NCBI GenBank assembly: GCA_950295325.1
Contig: OX485803.1
Span: 7,626,001-7,690,000 of the forward strand
Direction of reading: 5' to 3'
From: Polytrichum commune
Taxonomy: Eukaryota > Streptophyta > Polytrichopsida > Polytrichales > Polytrichaceae
Length of the DNA stretch: 64,000 nucleotides
Below are positions 45,414 to 56,717 of the stretch, in pieces. The position numbers were made by a program, and so were the translations under genes. Under the pieces are notes generated by a model. That model was given only the letters and a program-made list of their open reading frames with translations, did not search any database and was not told the origin of the DNA. Position 1 is the stretch's first letter. Each line of letters opens with the position of its first letter.

Positions 45414-47711
45414 TTATGGAGGGTCTAAGTTTTGGGGGAGCGGTTGGTGGTTTTCAATTCTCCTCTTATGGAGGATGGACATGGCATATTGTATTGCAAT
45501 GGTATTAATGTTTTTAAAGGTATTTTTGATGGTAACCAGTGGTATTTTGAGATTTTCTTCTAGTATTTTCATAGATGGGATGTGGGCCGTAGCTCGGGCC
45601 CCAGCCGTGATGACAATAAGTGGTTCGATTTTCCATCCTCTGGAAGCGATACTATCAATCAAAGGTTTGTATTTGTTGTTTTTTGCTTCTATTGTTTCTG
45701 GGGAAAATCTGTCGTTACAATATGTGAATTCAATAAATTGTATGATGAGGTTAGGGCCAATGTCAATGGGAGGGTCATTTTGATATGGTAATCCTTTAAC
45801 GCAGAGTATATCAGGTCGAAATCTTGCGTTGCAATGACATCTTTGTGTGTTACATGTGCAGGGGAGTAGCCAATTGGGGACTGTATTTTCTTGGGGGTTA
45901 TTATTGAAGGTACCGGCATTCATGAGAGTAAAACATCGGGATTTTTCGGACGAGATTAGAAGCTTCCTAATTTCTCCGACTGCTTTGTTATGTCTTTTAA
46001 TTCGTAGTGAGTGTATATGTTGTTGGTTGCATTTCAGTAGAACATGTAGCCAAGTGTCTGGATCGTTTGAATTGCATGTAGGGCATGTGATAGAGGGGTG
46101 CCTCTGGTGACCGAAGAACATTTGTTTTCTAGCATTACCCATGTATGTTCCTGTGTGGAATTTAATAAGGCAAGATTTTTGTTTGTCTGTGATTAAGGGA
46201 TTTGTCCATAATTCGTTGGACAGTTCTTTGTCAATGTCTATATTTTCTGTCCATTTACACGTGTTGGGGGTTTGTGTGGCCATGATTGCTATATTGGTTT
46301 CCCTATCATATTTTTTAATTTGTTTTTCTAAGAATCTTACTGGGCCTTTGTCTGGGACGTCTGCCATCGAGGCCCAGACGTCCTTTTGGTAATAGTACGG
46401 GATAGCGTGGGCATGTTCGTATGGGTGGATGGCAATTATGTGTTCTAATTCTAACCCGTCTTTTGCTAGTTTATCCGCTTTTTCATTACCGTCAATGTTG
46501 ATGTGTGCTCTGACTTTGTATAGTGTGATTGGTTGTGTACGGTCTTGGAGGATTTTTATCATGGAGTTGAGTGTGGTTTGGTCGGGGTGACTATTATGGA
46601 GAGTGGGGTGTTTAATTTGTGTGTTGAGTAGGTATAATACGTTTAGACTGTCTGTGAATATGAATGCGGGTTCATTAGGGAATTTTGTATTGATGATTCT
46701 TAGTGTTTTATGTATAGCCATCATTTTTGCACGTAGTATGTTTTGATGGCCATGGAGTCTTTTGGCGATATTTAAGCCTTTGGGGCTATAGATACCGTAT
46801 CCAGCTTTTTCTCTTCTCCATACCCCAGGGGCAATTTCTTTGGGTTTTATAAAGGATCCGTCTGTGTAGTAGCTAAATTGGGGGTGGAATTTTAGCGGTA
46901 AGTTAGTTTGGTAGTTTGGAAGTTGTGGGGTAGGGGTATTATTGTGTGGGATTGTATTTGGGTAGTTTGATTTGACCCATTTTTTACTAGGGTTAACGGT
47001 GATGTTTGGTGGGGTGGGTGGTGCAATTTGTGTGTGACTTTGTAGTATTTGGAGGTTATTTGCTGTATCGTTTATTAATTTCATTTGTTCGTAGGTGCCT
47101 ATGTTATTGTTTTGGTGATGGATACAAAATATTTGCATGGCAGATGGTTCTTTTCCTGTGATATTGAGCTCAGGGGGTATTATGGGTTTCTCATACGTGA
47201 TCGTATCAACGGCGAAATGGGCAATGACGTGTGTGTCTGGGAATGGGCATGTGTATGGGTTGGAGTTTTGGTACCAATTAGTATCCGGAGATATAAGTAT
47301 AGTGATTGTATATGGATCATTTTGGGCCGCTATGCGCGCCCAGTGAATAGTTTGTTGTAGGTCTGTTGTATTATGAAGGTGTACGTAACCGATTCCTTGC
47401 CATTTATGGTCAAACGCTTTACCTAGGGATCCAAATATTATGTTTCGCGAGAATGGTGAGTAGAATTGGGTGAATTGTGTGGGACATGTAACTGGGGATG
47501 AAAAATATGAGTGGTTAATATTGAATGTTGTAATCAGAAGATCTAATATTTGGGTTGGTATTGTATATTGGGCTCGTTTAAGTGGGTCATTTTTTGGGAT
47601 ACGGTATTTGTACCTTTGGTATAACCAAACAATTTCAGTTTCAAACGATTGGGTAGATGGTTCTAGACCGTGTGTGTTGTTTTTGCCAATTGGTATTGTT
47701 TCCATAGCCAT
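45414..47711 (-). CDS. LINE ORF2 C-terminal half: unknown domain, RNase H, CCHC, PD-(D/E)XK-like nuclease
   Basis: A 765-codon uninterrupted frame. It holds an unknown domain at about residues 50-180 (YFSSPVTCPTQ, SRNIIFGSLGKAF, KWQGIGYVHL, ITILISPDTNWY). RNase H lies at about 290-420 (YYTDGSF, FTDSLNVLYLL, DGNEKADKLAKDG). Then come a CCHC finger (CPTCNSNDPDTWLHVLLKC), RIKRHNKAV, a second Cys cluster (CTCNTQRCHC) and RPDILCVKG. It ends with FIEFTYCNDRF, NNKYKPLIDSIASRGW and VITAGARA. The RNase H Glu is replaced by Lys (LRAKMMAIHKTL versus LRAEMIAIHETL in copy 1), so this RNase H is probably inactive. The first codon is internal: homology continues upstream after a frameshift near 47711. No RT is present, so it is not autonomous. 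Confidence 0.75.
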   Translation of the reverse strand: MAMETIPIGKNNTHGLEPSTQSFETEIVWLYQRYKYRIPKNDPLKRAQYTIPTQILDLLITTFNINHSYFSSPVTCPTQFTQFYSPFSRNIIFGSLGKAFDHKWQGIGYVHLHNTTDLQQTIHWARIAAQNDPYTITILISPDTNWYQNSNPYTCPFPDTHVIAHFAVDTITYEKPIIPPELNITGKEPSAMQIFCIHHQNNNIGTYEQMKLINDTANNLQILQSHTQIAPPTPPNITVNPSKKWVKSNYPNTIPHNNTPTPQLPNYQTNLPLKFHPQFSYYTDGSFIKPKEIAPGVWRREKAGYGIYSPKGLNIAKRLHGHQNILRAKMMAIHKTLRIINTKFPNEPAFIFTDSLNVLYLLNTQIKHPTLHNSHPDQTTLNSMIKILQDRTQPITLYKVRAHINIDGNEKADKLAKDGLELEHIIAIHPYEHAHAIPYYYQKDVWASMADVPDKGPVRFLEKQIKKYDRETNIAIMATQTPNTCKWTENIDIDKELSNELWTNPLITDKQKSCLIKFHTGTYMGNARKQMFFGHQRHPSITCPTCNSNDPDTWLHVLLKCNQQHIHSLRIKRHNKAVGEIRKLLISSEKSRCFTLMNAGTFNNNPQENTVPNWLLPCTCNTQRCHCNARFRPDILCVKGLPYQNDPPIDIGPNLIIQFIEFTYCNDRFSPETIEAKNNKYKPLIDSIASRGWKIEPLIVITAGARATAHIPSMKILEENLKIPLVTIKNTFKNINTIAIQYAMSILHKRRIENHQPLPQNLDPP

Positions 47712-48187
47712 GCTACTCTAGCTTTCGGGATGGTAATGAGGTGTCGGCCATTGTCTTCGTATATGTGAGCGACATCAAATTGTGTTTGGATGGTATCAGA
47801 GTTTGTTTCGATGTCGTTTTTTGGGTTGCATTCATTAATAGATATATGTGCTAGTGGAATTATTGTGGTTGGTGTGACGTATCTTGTGTCTCTATGTTGT
47901 TTCTTGTGGAGAAGTAGGCATTAATTATGTTTAAAAATGTTTGTGTTGTCTTTCTTTGTAGTAATGGATAAGTAGGTCTGTGTTGTGATTACATGTGTTG
48001 GCTTCACAGTAGGGGTATAGGTCCCTTTGAGTTCGCCATTTGTTATATGTGTTGTTATTTGTTGTAGTCCATTGACATAAGTACGACGTGACTGTTCTTT
48101 TTATTCCGTTATGGTCATTGGATTGTTTTTGTTTATGATCGATTATTTTGTGTATGGGGAATTGTCGGGGGTCTTTAAGCATGTTGA
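47712..48187 (-). pseudogene. LINE ORF2 segment after RT, second copy
   Basis: Frames 48182-47931 and the following stretch encode the Cys/His-containing segment (SYLCQW, WRTQRDLYPYC, HYYKERQHKHF) and then RYVTPTTIIPLAHI and HIYEDNGRHLITIPK. They are separated by frameshifts near 47920 and 47711. It is cut off at the 5' truncation point of the element. Confidence 0.65.
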
Positions 48188-48200
48188 TATATTATTCAAA

Positions 48201-49289
48201 TAAAGGTGTTTAATGAAGAAGAGTGATCACATGACCTCCCATACACCTTAGGTAAGCAAATGGAGGAATTGGTTGTCAGGAAACCATTTGATTGTGTAGA
48301 TTCTTAGTGCACACAAACTTGGGGTGAGAGGGAATTGTTGCATATGAGAGTACCAATCATCCATCCAACATTTAAATTTCACATAAAAACTTCACCCTCT
48401 CTAGGTTTGTGGTTGTTTCATCTCGAATAACTTTATCTAGACCAACTCGGCTATGTTGTTTTATACCATATTAGTTTGGTTTTAATTTATGGGTTTAGCT
48501 GAATTTATGCTAGATGGAATTATTTATCTATTTATGGCTCCATGAGACCAAATTGCACCAAAGATAATAAGGTGGTTTTTCTACCGCTTGAGAACCAAAA
48601 CTTGAAAAAATGGGTCAAGGAAGCCAATGAGGCAACGTGGTTTGGTGTGTCATAGCCGACTCTGTATTAATCATCATGTACGCAACCTATGCCATCACCA
48701 ACCTATCAACCATTAAATATCCCCACTTTGTGACCTTACTCCAAATTTCAGAACAAAAAAATTACATACTATCTTTAATTTTAAATGTTGGATACTACAA
48801 ACAAAAATCCAAATGGGAAATCTCATTTTGCAATGTCCAACCAACATGTAGTTACTCATTAAATCAAAGAAAGGGGGGGGGGCAAAATAAAATAAAATTG
48901 TTGGATGGATGAAAGATACATTCATATGCAATAATTCCCTCTTGCCATAAGATACCCCTGTGGCCACTTGTAGTCATATATTTCATGGCTTCTACAAACG
49001 TAATATTGTTTTGTTTGCTAATTTTGTTAAGCAATAAATGATCATTGAGGTTTGCAAAACATGAGGTATTGTAAATAAAGTAGGTTAGGTGAGATCAAGG
49101 TAGTCATAACATTAATCAACTAAAAAGTTGTGTTCAATTGCCATGAGATCATATTCAATATGAAGTAGTGGGATTCTGACATCCAAAGTCTTCATTCTCA
49201 AACATATTGTCGTGCCCATGAACACAAGTCATCAACTAAGTAATATAATGATAGCTACAATATCACTATGCCGTTTCCTTGTGGTGTAA
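48201..49289. other. Gene-free interval
   Basis: AT-rich DNA; a G-run near 48874-48881. Open frames on both strands at 48637-48967 overlap each other and lack motifs. Confidence 0.35.
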
Positions 49290-49678
49290 GGGCCAATTCA
49301 TTTCAAACCCAAGTCACTCGAGATCAATTTATGCAATCTTGGGCATTGAGAGCATGGAAGTTGGGACTTAGATTACTACTTCACATAGGCTCTCAAATCC
49401 AAAGTCCCTAAGTATGACATGGATGCCTACATGACAACACCTTTTGGAGGTGAGGCTTGGGACTTGTGTGTTGAGAATTGGGTCAAGCAAAAATCTAGGT
49501 CAAACTTTCAACCCATGTCCCAAGATTTGTGCATAAAATAATCATAATTTGACTTCAATCATGGGTATGGACCATACTACAATAGTTTTTCAAGGCTCAA
49601 AAGTTGGCACTTTGCCTTCATGTTGGGACTAGTTGACACGAGTGAGACTCAGACTTGGGACCCCTTGTGAATTGGCCC
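49290..49678. mobile_element. 389-bp MITE with TAA duplication (family F), copy 1
   Basis: The ends GGGCCAATTCA and TGAATTGGCCC are exact inverted repeats flanked by TAA (49287-49289 and 49679-49681). The interior (CCCAAGTCACTCGAGATCAA, GCTCAAAAGTTGG) matches 57749-58131. PIF/Harbinger-type by target size; non-coding. Confidence 0.8.
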
Positions 49679-49681
49679 TAA

Positions 49682-51588
49682 GTGAGGGCAATGTACTACA
49701 ATTCACGGTATTACTATACACATGGTGAAATCCCTTCACTCCATGAAGGCATTCTATGTTTGAAAGCATTCTATTATAAGGTACATGAGGTGGATGTGGA
49801 CACCTCTAACTTCGTGGAACTATCCTGCCGATGGATTTGACCATTAGAATCTTGAGCATGTTAGCAATTGCGAAGCATGACCAAGGAATTTGAAATCGTT
49901 GAAATTTGAGTTGAGGAAGGGGTTCATATAGGCTCCGTAATCAAAGATTCTCTACTTCCCAAATTGGTGCTAAAGGGGGGAACTTTTTTTTATTGTTCAA
50001 TGTTATGTAAGTGGACAACATCATCGTGGGTCATTTGCCAATGAAAACCAAGTTTAATGCCAATATTGATTATGTCATGTCTCTAAAGTGGTCACATGTA
50101 AGATAAAATGTTGCCGAATTTTTTTTTCACTATAGAATACCCACAACACAAGTTAGTTTGCACCTCATAGCCACATGCCGCCTCCTAACACTAGTAGGAA
50201 AGGTAAGTGTAGTTTGACTTTAGCAAAGGCTACCGACCCAAATATCATCAAGGTGACGGCTAATTTATCATATATTACTCACCCACCGAATCAAAGTGAC
50301 TATACCGCCAATTATGAGCCAAAATTAGATGTCCAATTAAGGAAGCTAACCAAATTATCTTCAACTACGTTAATCCCAGTGGGGTTTCTATGAACCATTG
50401 TCAAATGACTTACTTTGCTTTCATGATTCCATTATAGTAAATATAATAATCATACTCTCATGTTCTCTTTACAATATTGAAGGCTTTTTTGACAAATCAA
50501 AGTTTTTTCAAGAAATTAAAGAATTTTGAATATTTTACAACAAATGTTGAAATCGTCACGGTCATGACATTCTTTAGTTGAGGGATTAGGTTTGGCACGG
50601 TCACACCCAAGCCCCCATATACTTCCACAAGACAAGCAAAATATATCCAAATGTTGACCAATTTTTATATTGAAAAATGAAATGGGGAAGAATTATAATC
50701 AATACAAATGCAAAAGACAACAAGTGAACCATACCCGAGAACAAAGAATAATATCGTGTTAGTACTTGGATAGGTTTAGAATGTGAACAAATAAAGACAA
50801 CTCTTGAATGTTACGGTACTGCAATGTTATGCACATGACCTATGTAAGTGGGCCTAGAGTTGAGCAGCATTACAATTTTAGCATGATTCGTATGATATTT
50901 TTAAAATAAAAAATATGCATTGACAATGTCGTGAAGTAATTTGAACGAAGCGGCATATCTTAAGTTAAAGGACATGTCCCCGTAGAAACACCACCCATTT
51001 AGCTAGGCTTAGGATTCATAATTGCATGCATGTTAATTAGGAAGGTCCGGTGCAAATCTACATCTTAGAAGTGTTTGACCGAGTCATCGCACCCTTGAGT
51101 AGCTAGACTACTATAACTCGAGGTGTATATGCTAATTATGGGGGTCTAATATTCTTATATAATGGGGTTCCCAATATCTCACTCTCATGTTTAATTGTGG
51201 CCTTGTGCATCTCCATGGATGACCTAAGTTGTTGGGTGGGCTTCGAATCCCAACAACAACATACAAGCAAGTACACTGAGAATGAGAAACATGCCAAATG
51301 GCGAATTGAGAGTTGCTTGAAATCACCTAAAATTAGTGATGATCTCACTTAATGATCTTATATCTCAGTGGCAAAGACCAACTTCCAAAGGACAACAACA
51401 TAGACCATTGACTTGCACATTTGCCCATGTAAATTCATGACACAACCTGACTCGCATTTCAGAGGACCCCCCCCCCCACCCAAAAAAAAAGAAAGAAAAA
51501 GAAAAAAGAAACTGCTTATAATAAAAGCAAGATGTCGGTGGAACAGTCAATAACATGAAGTTAATGTGCAGGAATGAAATATTGTTAA
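49682..51588. other. Gene-free interval
   Basis: No supportable gene. The 72-codon frame at 50175-50393 has no recognisable domain. A C/A homopolymer junction lies near 51467-51490. Confidence 0.35.
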
Positions 51589-52118
51589 GGGGCGCTTCAC
51601 ACTATAGCTGAAGATCGAGAGGCCGTCGATTTTCACCAATCATGTTGCACGAAATCAAGATTGCAGCCTCTCGACCCTTCACACTAGAGGCCATGTCCAA
51701 AGGTTGTCGCGATTTAAAATGTTTACTTCTTGACCCAGGCGACAGACTCTCGTAGGAAGTAATTGGGCCGGACGGGAATGGAAATCTAAACTATGGTCGA
51801 GAGGCCGTTGGTTTTCTTTCAAAAAAATATCAAATGTTTCACAAGATCTTGGCCATTAGATTGGAGGGGTTGTCTTGTGCAAGGAATAAAGTGGGATGCT
51901 CCTTCTTCCTGCGGACTTTGGCTTTGGAGGCTTCACACTATGGTCGTAGGTTTGGATTATGGGTGTGGCCTTTGGAGGCTTCACACTATGCTTGGGCGAA
52001 GGCTCCAATTCCTATATTTAACTGGTTATTTTCAGCCCATTTCTTTTGGACTCTCAACAAATTTTGGCCACTCAATCCTACGGGCTCTTGACTTGGATGG
52101 CCATAGTGTGAAGTGGCC
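51589..52118. mobile_element. Repeat family E, copy 2, with inverted ends
   Basis: The left end GGGGCGCTTCACACTATAGC and the right end GGCCATAGTGTGAAGTGGCC are imperfect inverted repeats. TAA precedes the left end, but no matching copy is visible at the right. It matches 29280-29783. Open frames across it are out of phase between copies and are not genes. Confidence 0.6.
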
Positions 52119-55100
52119 ATGAGTTCCCTATGTGAAGTTTGTGTGCCACTTCACCACCAATGTTGAAGGCAACAACAACAATGTCCGAGGAGATGTTGGC
52201 CATAATAGGTCAAAATCCCAGTGTCTCCAAGTCCAATTGGTTACATGTTGGCATCTTTCAGACGAAGTTCCTTTACTAACTGGGGTTATATTCCATTGGT
52301 TCCTTTAAATGATTGGTAATGTTCCTAAAGTCTTGACCTTCAACCAAGTTAATTCTCAAATTGATCAAGCGGTTCATATGTAACTACACTAAATAGTCCT
52401 ATTAATATGGGCCACAATAAATTTTTAGAGCCCTCGCTAATTCTCATAATGATATTTTTTTTGGGTTACGTTAGTTACCAACACAAACTAAGTGTCTAGT
52501 AGATAATTAGCGCACGTGGGCCACAATAACTGGTTTCCTAGAAAATTAAAGTGGGTGATTCTTTTATCTTGTGTTACTTTTGTCTTACAAGTTGTATCCA
52601 ATGTGATGGTTGGAAGTCTTCATGAAGACGTAGGAGAAGACCCCGGGTCTTAGACCCATGTTAATTCCACCTCAACTAGAATATTAGTGAGGCCCACACT
52701 ATTTATTTTCAAGCTAATCGTCCACCGGCACTAATAGGACTATTTAGTGTAGTTGTTGGTTCTCCCCATCCATTTAACAACAAGCTTATCATCATAAGTA
52801 TGGAGGAGGTACTCACAATGGCAACAAAGTGGAATCTTGTGCGGATTTAATTATAAGGTTCAATTCAATGTTGGTCGAGCATCGTTTTTCTTCTTCCTCG
52901 TATTTCATTTTTTACTTTATTTAAGCCCATGTGGGAGTCACTGGTAGAGTTATGCGAGAACTCTCTCCAAGAGGGACAAAACTGCAAGTTTGATGAAGTT
53001 CTTCAAGATTTATTTATTCATTTATTATTACTTATTAAGAGCTCGTTAGCTTGTCATGTGTTGGAGTGGGTGAAGGCTAGGGGCACCAAATGGACATATG
53101 GTGAGCTGCACTTGGCTCCCCATATAATTCTTAAACACATCATTCTCATGGCACACAATTTTGGTTGGTGCAATTGGGTGCTTTTGCCATATTGATTTAG
53201 GTTGGTTCAATTTTTAACAAATTGTGTCCAATAATCTTCGTACCACCTCACAAGTGTATGTGGTATATTCTTTTGTGGAGAATAGATTGTGCTACAAATT
53301 ATTAATAACAACAACGTAATGTTTTTGAGGGAAAATTAGTCTTTCTATACATATTTCCACTGTTCACAATAGCAAACATTATGAGTGTAATTATGTGTTT
53401 AGAGGAGGTTCCTATCTGAAACTCAAATACGACGAACGTTTGCTTGCATTAGCACGATACCGTGAATGAAAAATTGTACACGTGGACAAGACAAAAGGGG
53501 TTTTCTACATACGAGTGTACCTCTCACCTTTTCATGTGAACATATTTACACCCTCTATGTTTGTGATTATTTCATCTCAGGTGCATCTTGCCAAGCAATT
53601 GGGATATTTGAAACACATTTTGGTGCCTATTCAAGTAATATAATAGCATCCAACGTTCTATTTTAAGACATTCGTTTGGATGAAGGAGAGGTACACTCGT
53701 ACCCGAGAATTTGGTTATCGGCCAATAACATAAACAACCAATGCTCTTCATTGATCTCTTTATGTTTGTCCTCTTTCTATCGTCCTTTGCCAACGAGGGA
53801 ATGCATGTGAGCCTTATAAAAGTGTTCATGCTGTTAATAGTCATTAGATAGTTGTTGGGGTGCGTGCCATATACTAGGACGAGCCAAAAAACGTGCTTTA
53901 TAACAATTTCCAACTCCATAGATTGGTCCAACATTTCAGAATTCATGTGGAACCACTAATACAAATGTATATCTTGGTCATAGTTATGATCGTATTGAGA
54001 TTATTATTGTGCTCGCAAATTTAAAAGTATTTTATGATACCGACTATTTTCATCACATTCATCATGAAAGAAAAACATGTGATTTCACACACAAGCTGAA
54101 GGTGTGACCGTGTACTTGTGAGGGCCCCTTCATTCTCATCAAAGGTCGTACTATTGACATGATTTGTCATGTAGAAATCCATGTAGACTTTTCAACCACA
54201 AATTTTTTTTTGAGCTCTTAAACCTCACAACTCTAGCGTGAATTGAACTTGGCATTTTCAACGAATGAGGGATCTTAGAATGCAATGATGACTAGACTAT
54301 TAGTCTCGTGTGTGAAGTGACCCTTATAACCATCCTCTTCATTGCTATTATAAAAATGCCACATCATCAAGGTTCCTCCTCACACCGGTTAAGGCATTGC
54401 GGCCGTATTTCCAACTCCAAGTATAAATTTGGCGTTGTTGTCCAAAGTTAGTTCATTAGCACTAAGGTGCCCAATTTGAGGGTACTTTCAACTCCCACTA
54501 GAGATTGCACGCCCTGTATCATAATTTGGGTTCATTAGCACTGAGGCATGACATTGTGGCCCTTATTTGTGATCACTTCCAACTCCAAAGGAATTTTTGG
54601 TTGTGGATCCAATTGGGGATTGTCTTGTTTGGGTAGCAATTGTGGACAATGAAGATTGTCAAATACAATTTCCATAAGTAAAGTTGATGCACAAAAGTTG
54701 TAAGAGGTCACTCTAGTGAAGATTCTCTTCCTCAAAAAGATACCTTATAAGACCTCCCAACTTTGTTAACTATTGAACCTAGAGTGGTTAACACATTTGA
54801 GCACATATGTGAATCTTTGTGTAGGATGTGTTTGTTTGGTATCCATTTGGAACTACAAGCCTTGCCATACATAGACTCAATTATAAAGTCGAAAAGAGCA
54901 ACCAACACAAGGCCTACGTAGAATGCCATAAATACTTAGAAGAAGGGAAAGTCAAATACAAGGGATCCATTTTGCAACAAAAGCAAAGTATTAATCCAAT
55001 CACATGGCTTTGTGAAAAATTGTGGCCGCATTTGTGCAAAGGATACGTCTTCGTGAAGTAGGTTGCTCTCTATACATGTGCATGCAACCACCAAGCCATT

Positions 55101-56068
55101 TCTCAAGCATCTAAGTGTTGTGGTGACTAACCCTTTTATTTCCAAGCATCCAAACCTTTTGGTGACCAACCTGCTCCATATGGTGGGATGGGGATTCTTC
55201 ATATGTGGGTTGTATATGCAGAGGGAAAGAAAAGAACATTAATGTCTTAATTATTGGTCATTGATTTGTGTGAGTGTGTGGACCGCGTGGAAGAAGAGCT
55301 TGTAGGTCTTGAGGGGGGGGGGGGGTGGACTCTTCATTGTAAATCCAAATGGAATGTGTGGGTCGCTATGAAATTAAACACCCTATAGACGAGAAGTTTA
55401 AGAGAGGAAAACAAATGTATACGTACTAACAACATGCTAGAAAATGGACTCATGTATTTATACTAAGCTTTTCAATGTAATGTAATAAATGCCTTCACTA
55501 CATATACAAAATGTAAATCTTGACTTAAATAAGCATTTATAGCATATGAAACCCACTTTCACTTTCCAATAAGAAAGTCATTAAACATTTTGCCATAGCA
55601 TGTAACTTAACGCTTGCATCAAGAAAAACAAAGACAATAGCACAATAACTTAGCCACAATCCCAAGAGCAGAACTCAAGGGAGCCCACGAGGCTTCAATT
55701 TATAGAAACCTAGAACCCACATGCAAATCCCAACAAGAATGGACAAGATGGCCATTGAGGACTTTTATCATATGACAACAATGGATGAAAATGTGAATTG
55801 GATGGAACTAGCACGTTTATTGTCAATATTCCTCTAAACCCTAAGGGCCCCCTTTCGTACATCAACCTTTGCTTCAACATTCTTAATAGCCTATTTACAT
55901 GTACACAACTAGAGAAAAAAAAACCTCTTCTTTATGTATACTATGTACACTAAATTCTTAAAAGAATACCCCTGCTTACACTCACCTTAAGTTCATACGT
56001 GGTATGAAGAGTCCACCCTTGGGTTGTAGGTGAACTGCAACCCACATTTGGATAGGAGCCCCGTAGTT
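52119..56068. other. Gene-free interval
   Basis: Four kilobases of AT-rich DNA. A short element with ends GGGCCCCTTCATTC and GTGTGAAGTGACCC at about 54118-54325 looks like an internally deleted family C/F MITE. A G-run lies at 55313-55326. The other open frames carry no family motifs. Confidence 0.4.
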
Positions 56069-56374
56069 TAGTGTCACCAACACTAAATGTTGACCCAACA
56101 TTATTTGTCATTCCGTGTAATTTTTTTTGGGATTATAGATTTACAGTGTTGCGATTATTGTGACTTACCAAGTGATTTTCTATCCAAATTCCAATCATCC
56201 ATGACAATATTGCATCCCAAGTTGCTGGCAAGAGAAGGTAGGGTTTTGGCCAATGGTTGAACTCATCCATCATCCATGACAATATTTGCTCAATTACTCA
56301 AAAGAAGTGTCTTCTGTAAAGTTACCCTAGTGACATGAAACGCCATACGACACTAAATATCATATTGAGTGTAG
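56069..56374. mobile_element. Uninterrupted relative of the 38.4-kb MITE
   Basis: Aligns with the two halves of 38409-39597 without the LINE. At the junction it reads GATTTTCTATCCAAATTCC where the other copy has the duplicated TTTTTCATTCAA, so it is a paralogous empty site. Confidence 0.75.
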
Positions 56375-56717
56375 ATGCCTAGTTTAGTAATGGGTGCTAA
56401 TGAATCGAGTGTTGACCTAAAATCTATCACAAGACAACAACAAAAAAGAAAAAAAGAAAAGAAAACGTTTGGATGGTAGGGGACCCAAAAGGAGATGACT
56501 GCATAGTAATAGGGAGGGACCCTCTACTGGGATTGGGTGCAAAATTAACAAGGGGATAGAAAGGAGGGCGAGGCGCAGGAGACACGGACGCAACTGGAGC
56601 GCAAAAGCGGGAAAAGGAGCGAGAAAGCGGAGGCAAAAGAACAGTTTCGGCAGGAGTTCGGTTTGCAATACATGGGTTAACTTAGTGGAATCTGAGAGGC
56701 GAGAGAGCTAGAGACTA
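56375..56717. other. Gene-free interval
   Basis: A-rich tract (about 56439-56466), then a moderately GC-rich segment. Minus-strand frames at 56417-56668 in two phases are Leu/Pro/Ser-rich without motifs and are not called. Confidence 0.35.

Larger units (their letters stand above)
44972..48187 (-). mobile_element. 5'-truncated LINE, second copy
   Basis: Homologous to the 3' part of the large LINE from about 10690 to its 3' end. It stops abruptly at the 5' side after TCTTTAAGCATGTT. The flanks TATATTACTCAAA (44959-44971) and TATATTATTCAAA (48188-48200) agree at 12 of 13 positions and are the probable target-site duplication. The 3' tail is GATA/TATC-type, unlike the TTA-rich tail of copy 1. 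The 5' truncation is typical of incomplete reverse transcription. Confidence 0.85.

Noticed and set aside
45475..47721. Several plus-strand frames of 69-103 codons
   Set aside because: Shadows of the 765-codon LINE frame on the minus strand; the same shadows recur over copy 1.
50175..50393. 72-codon frame resembling the start of a short protein
   Set aside because: No motif, no splice context and no repeat elsewhere; could be chance.
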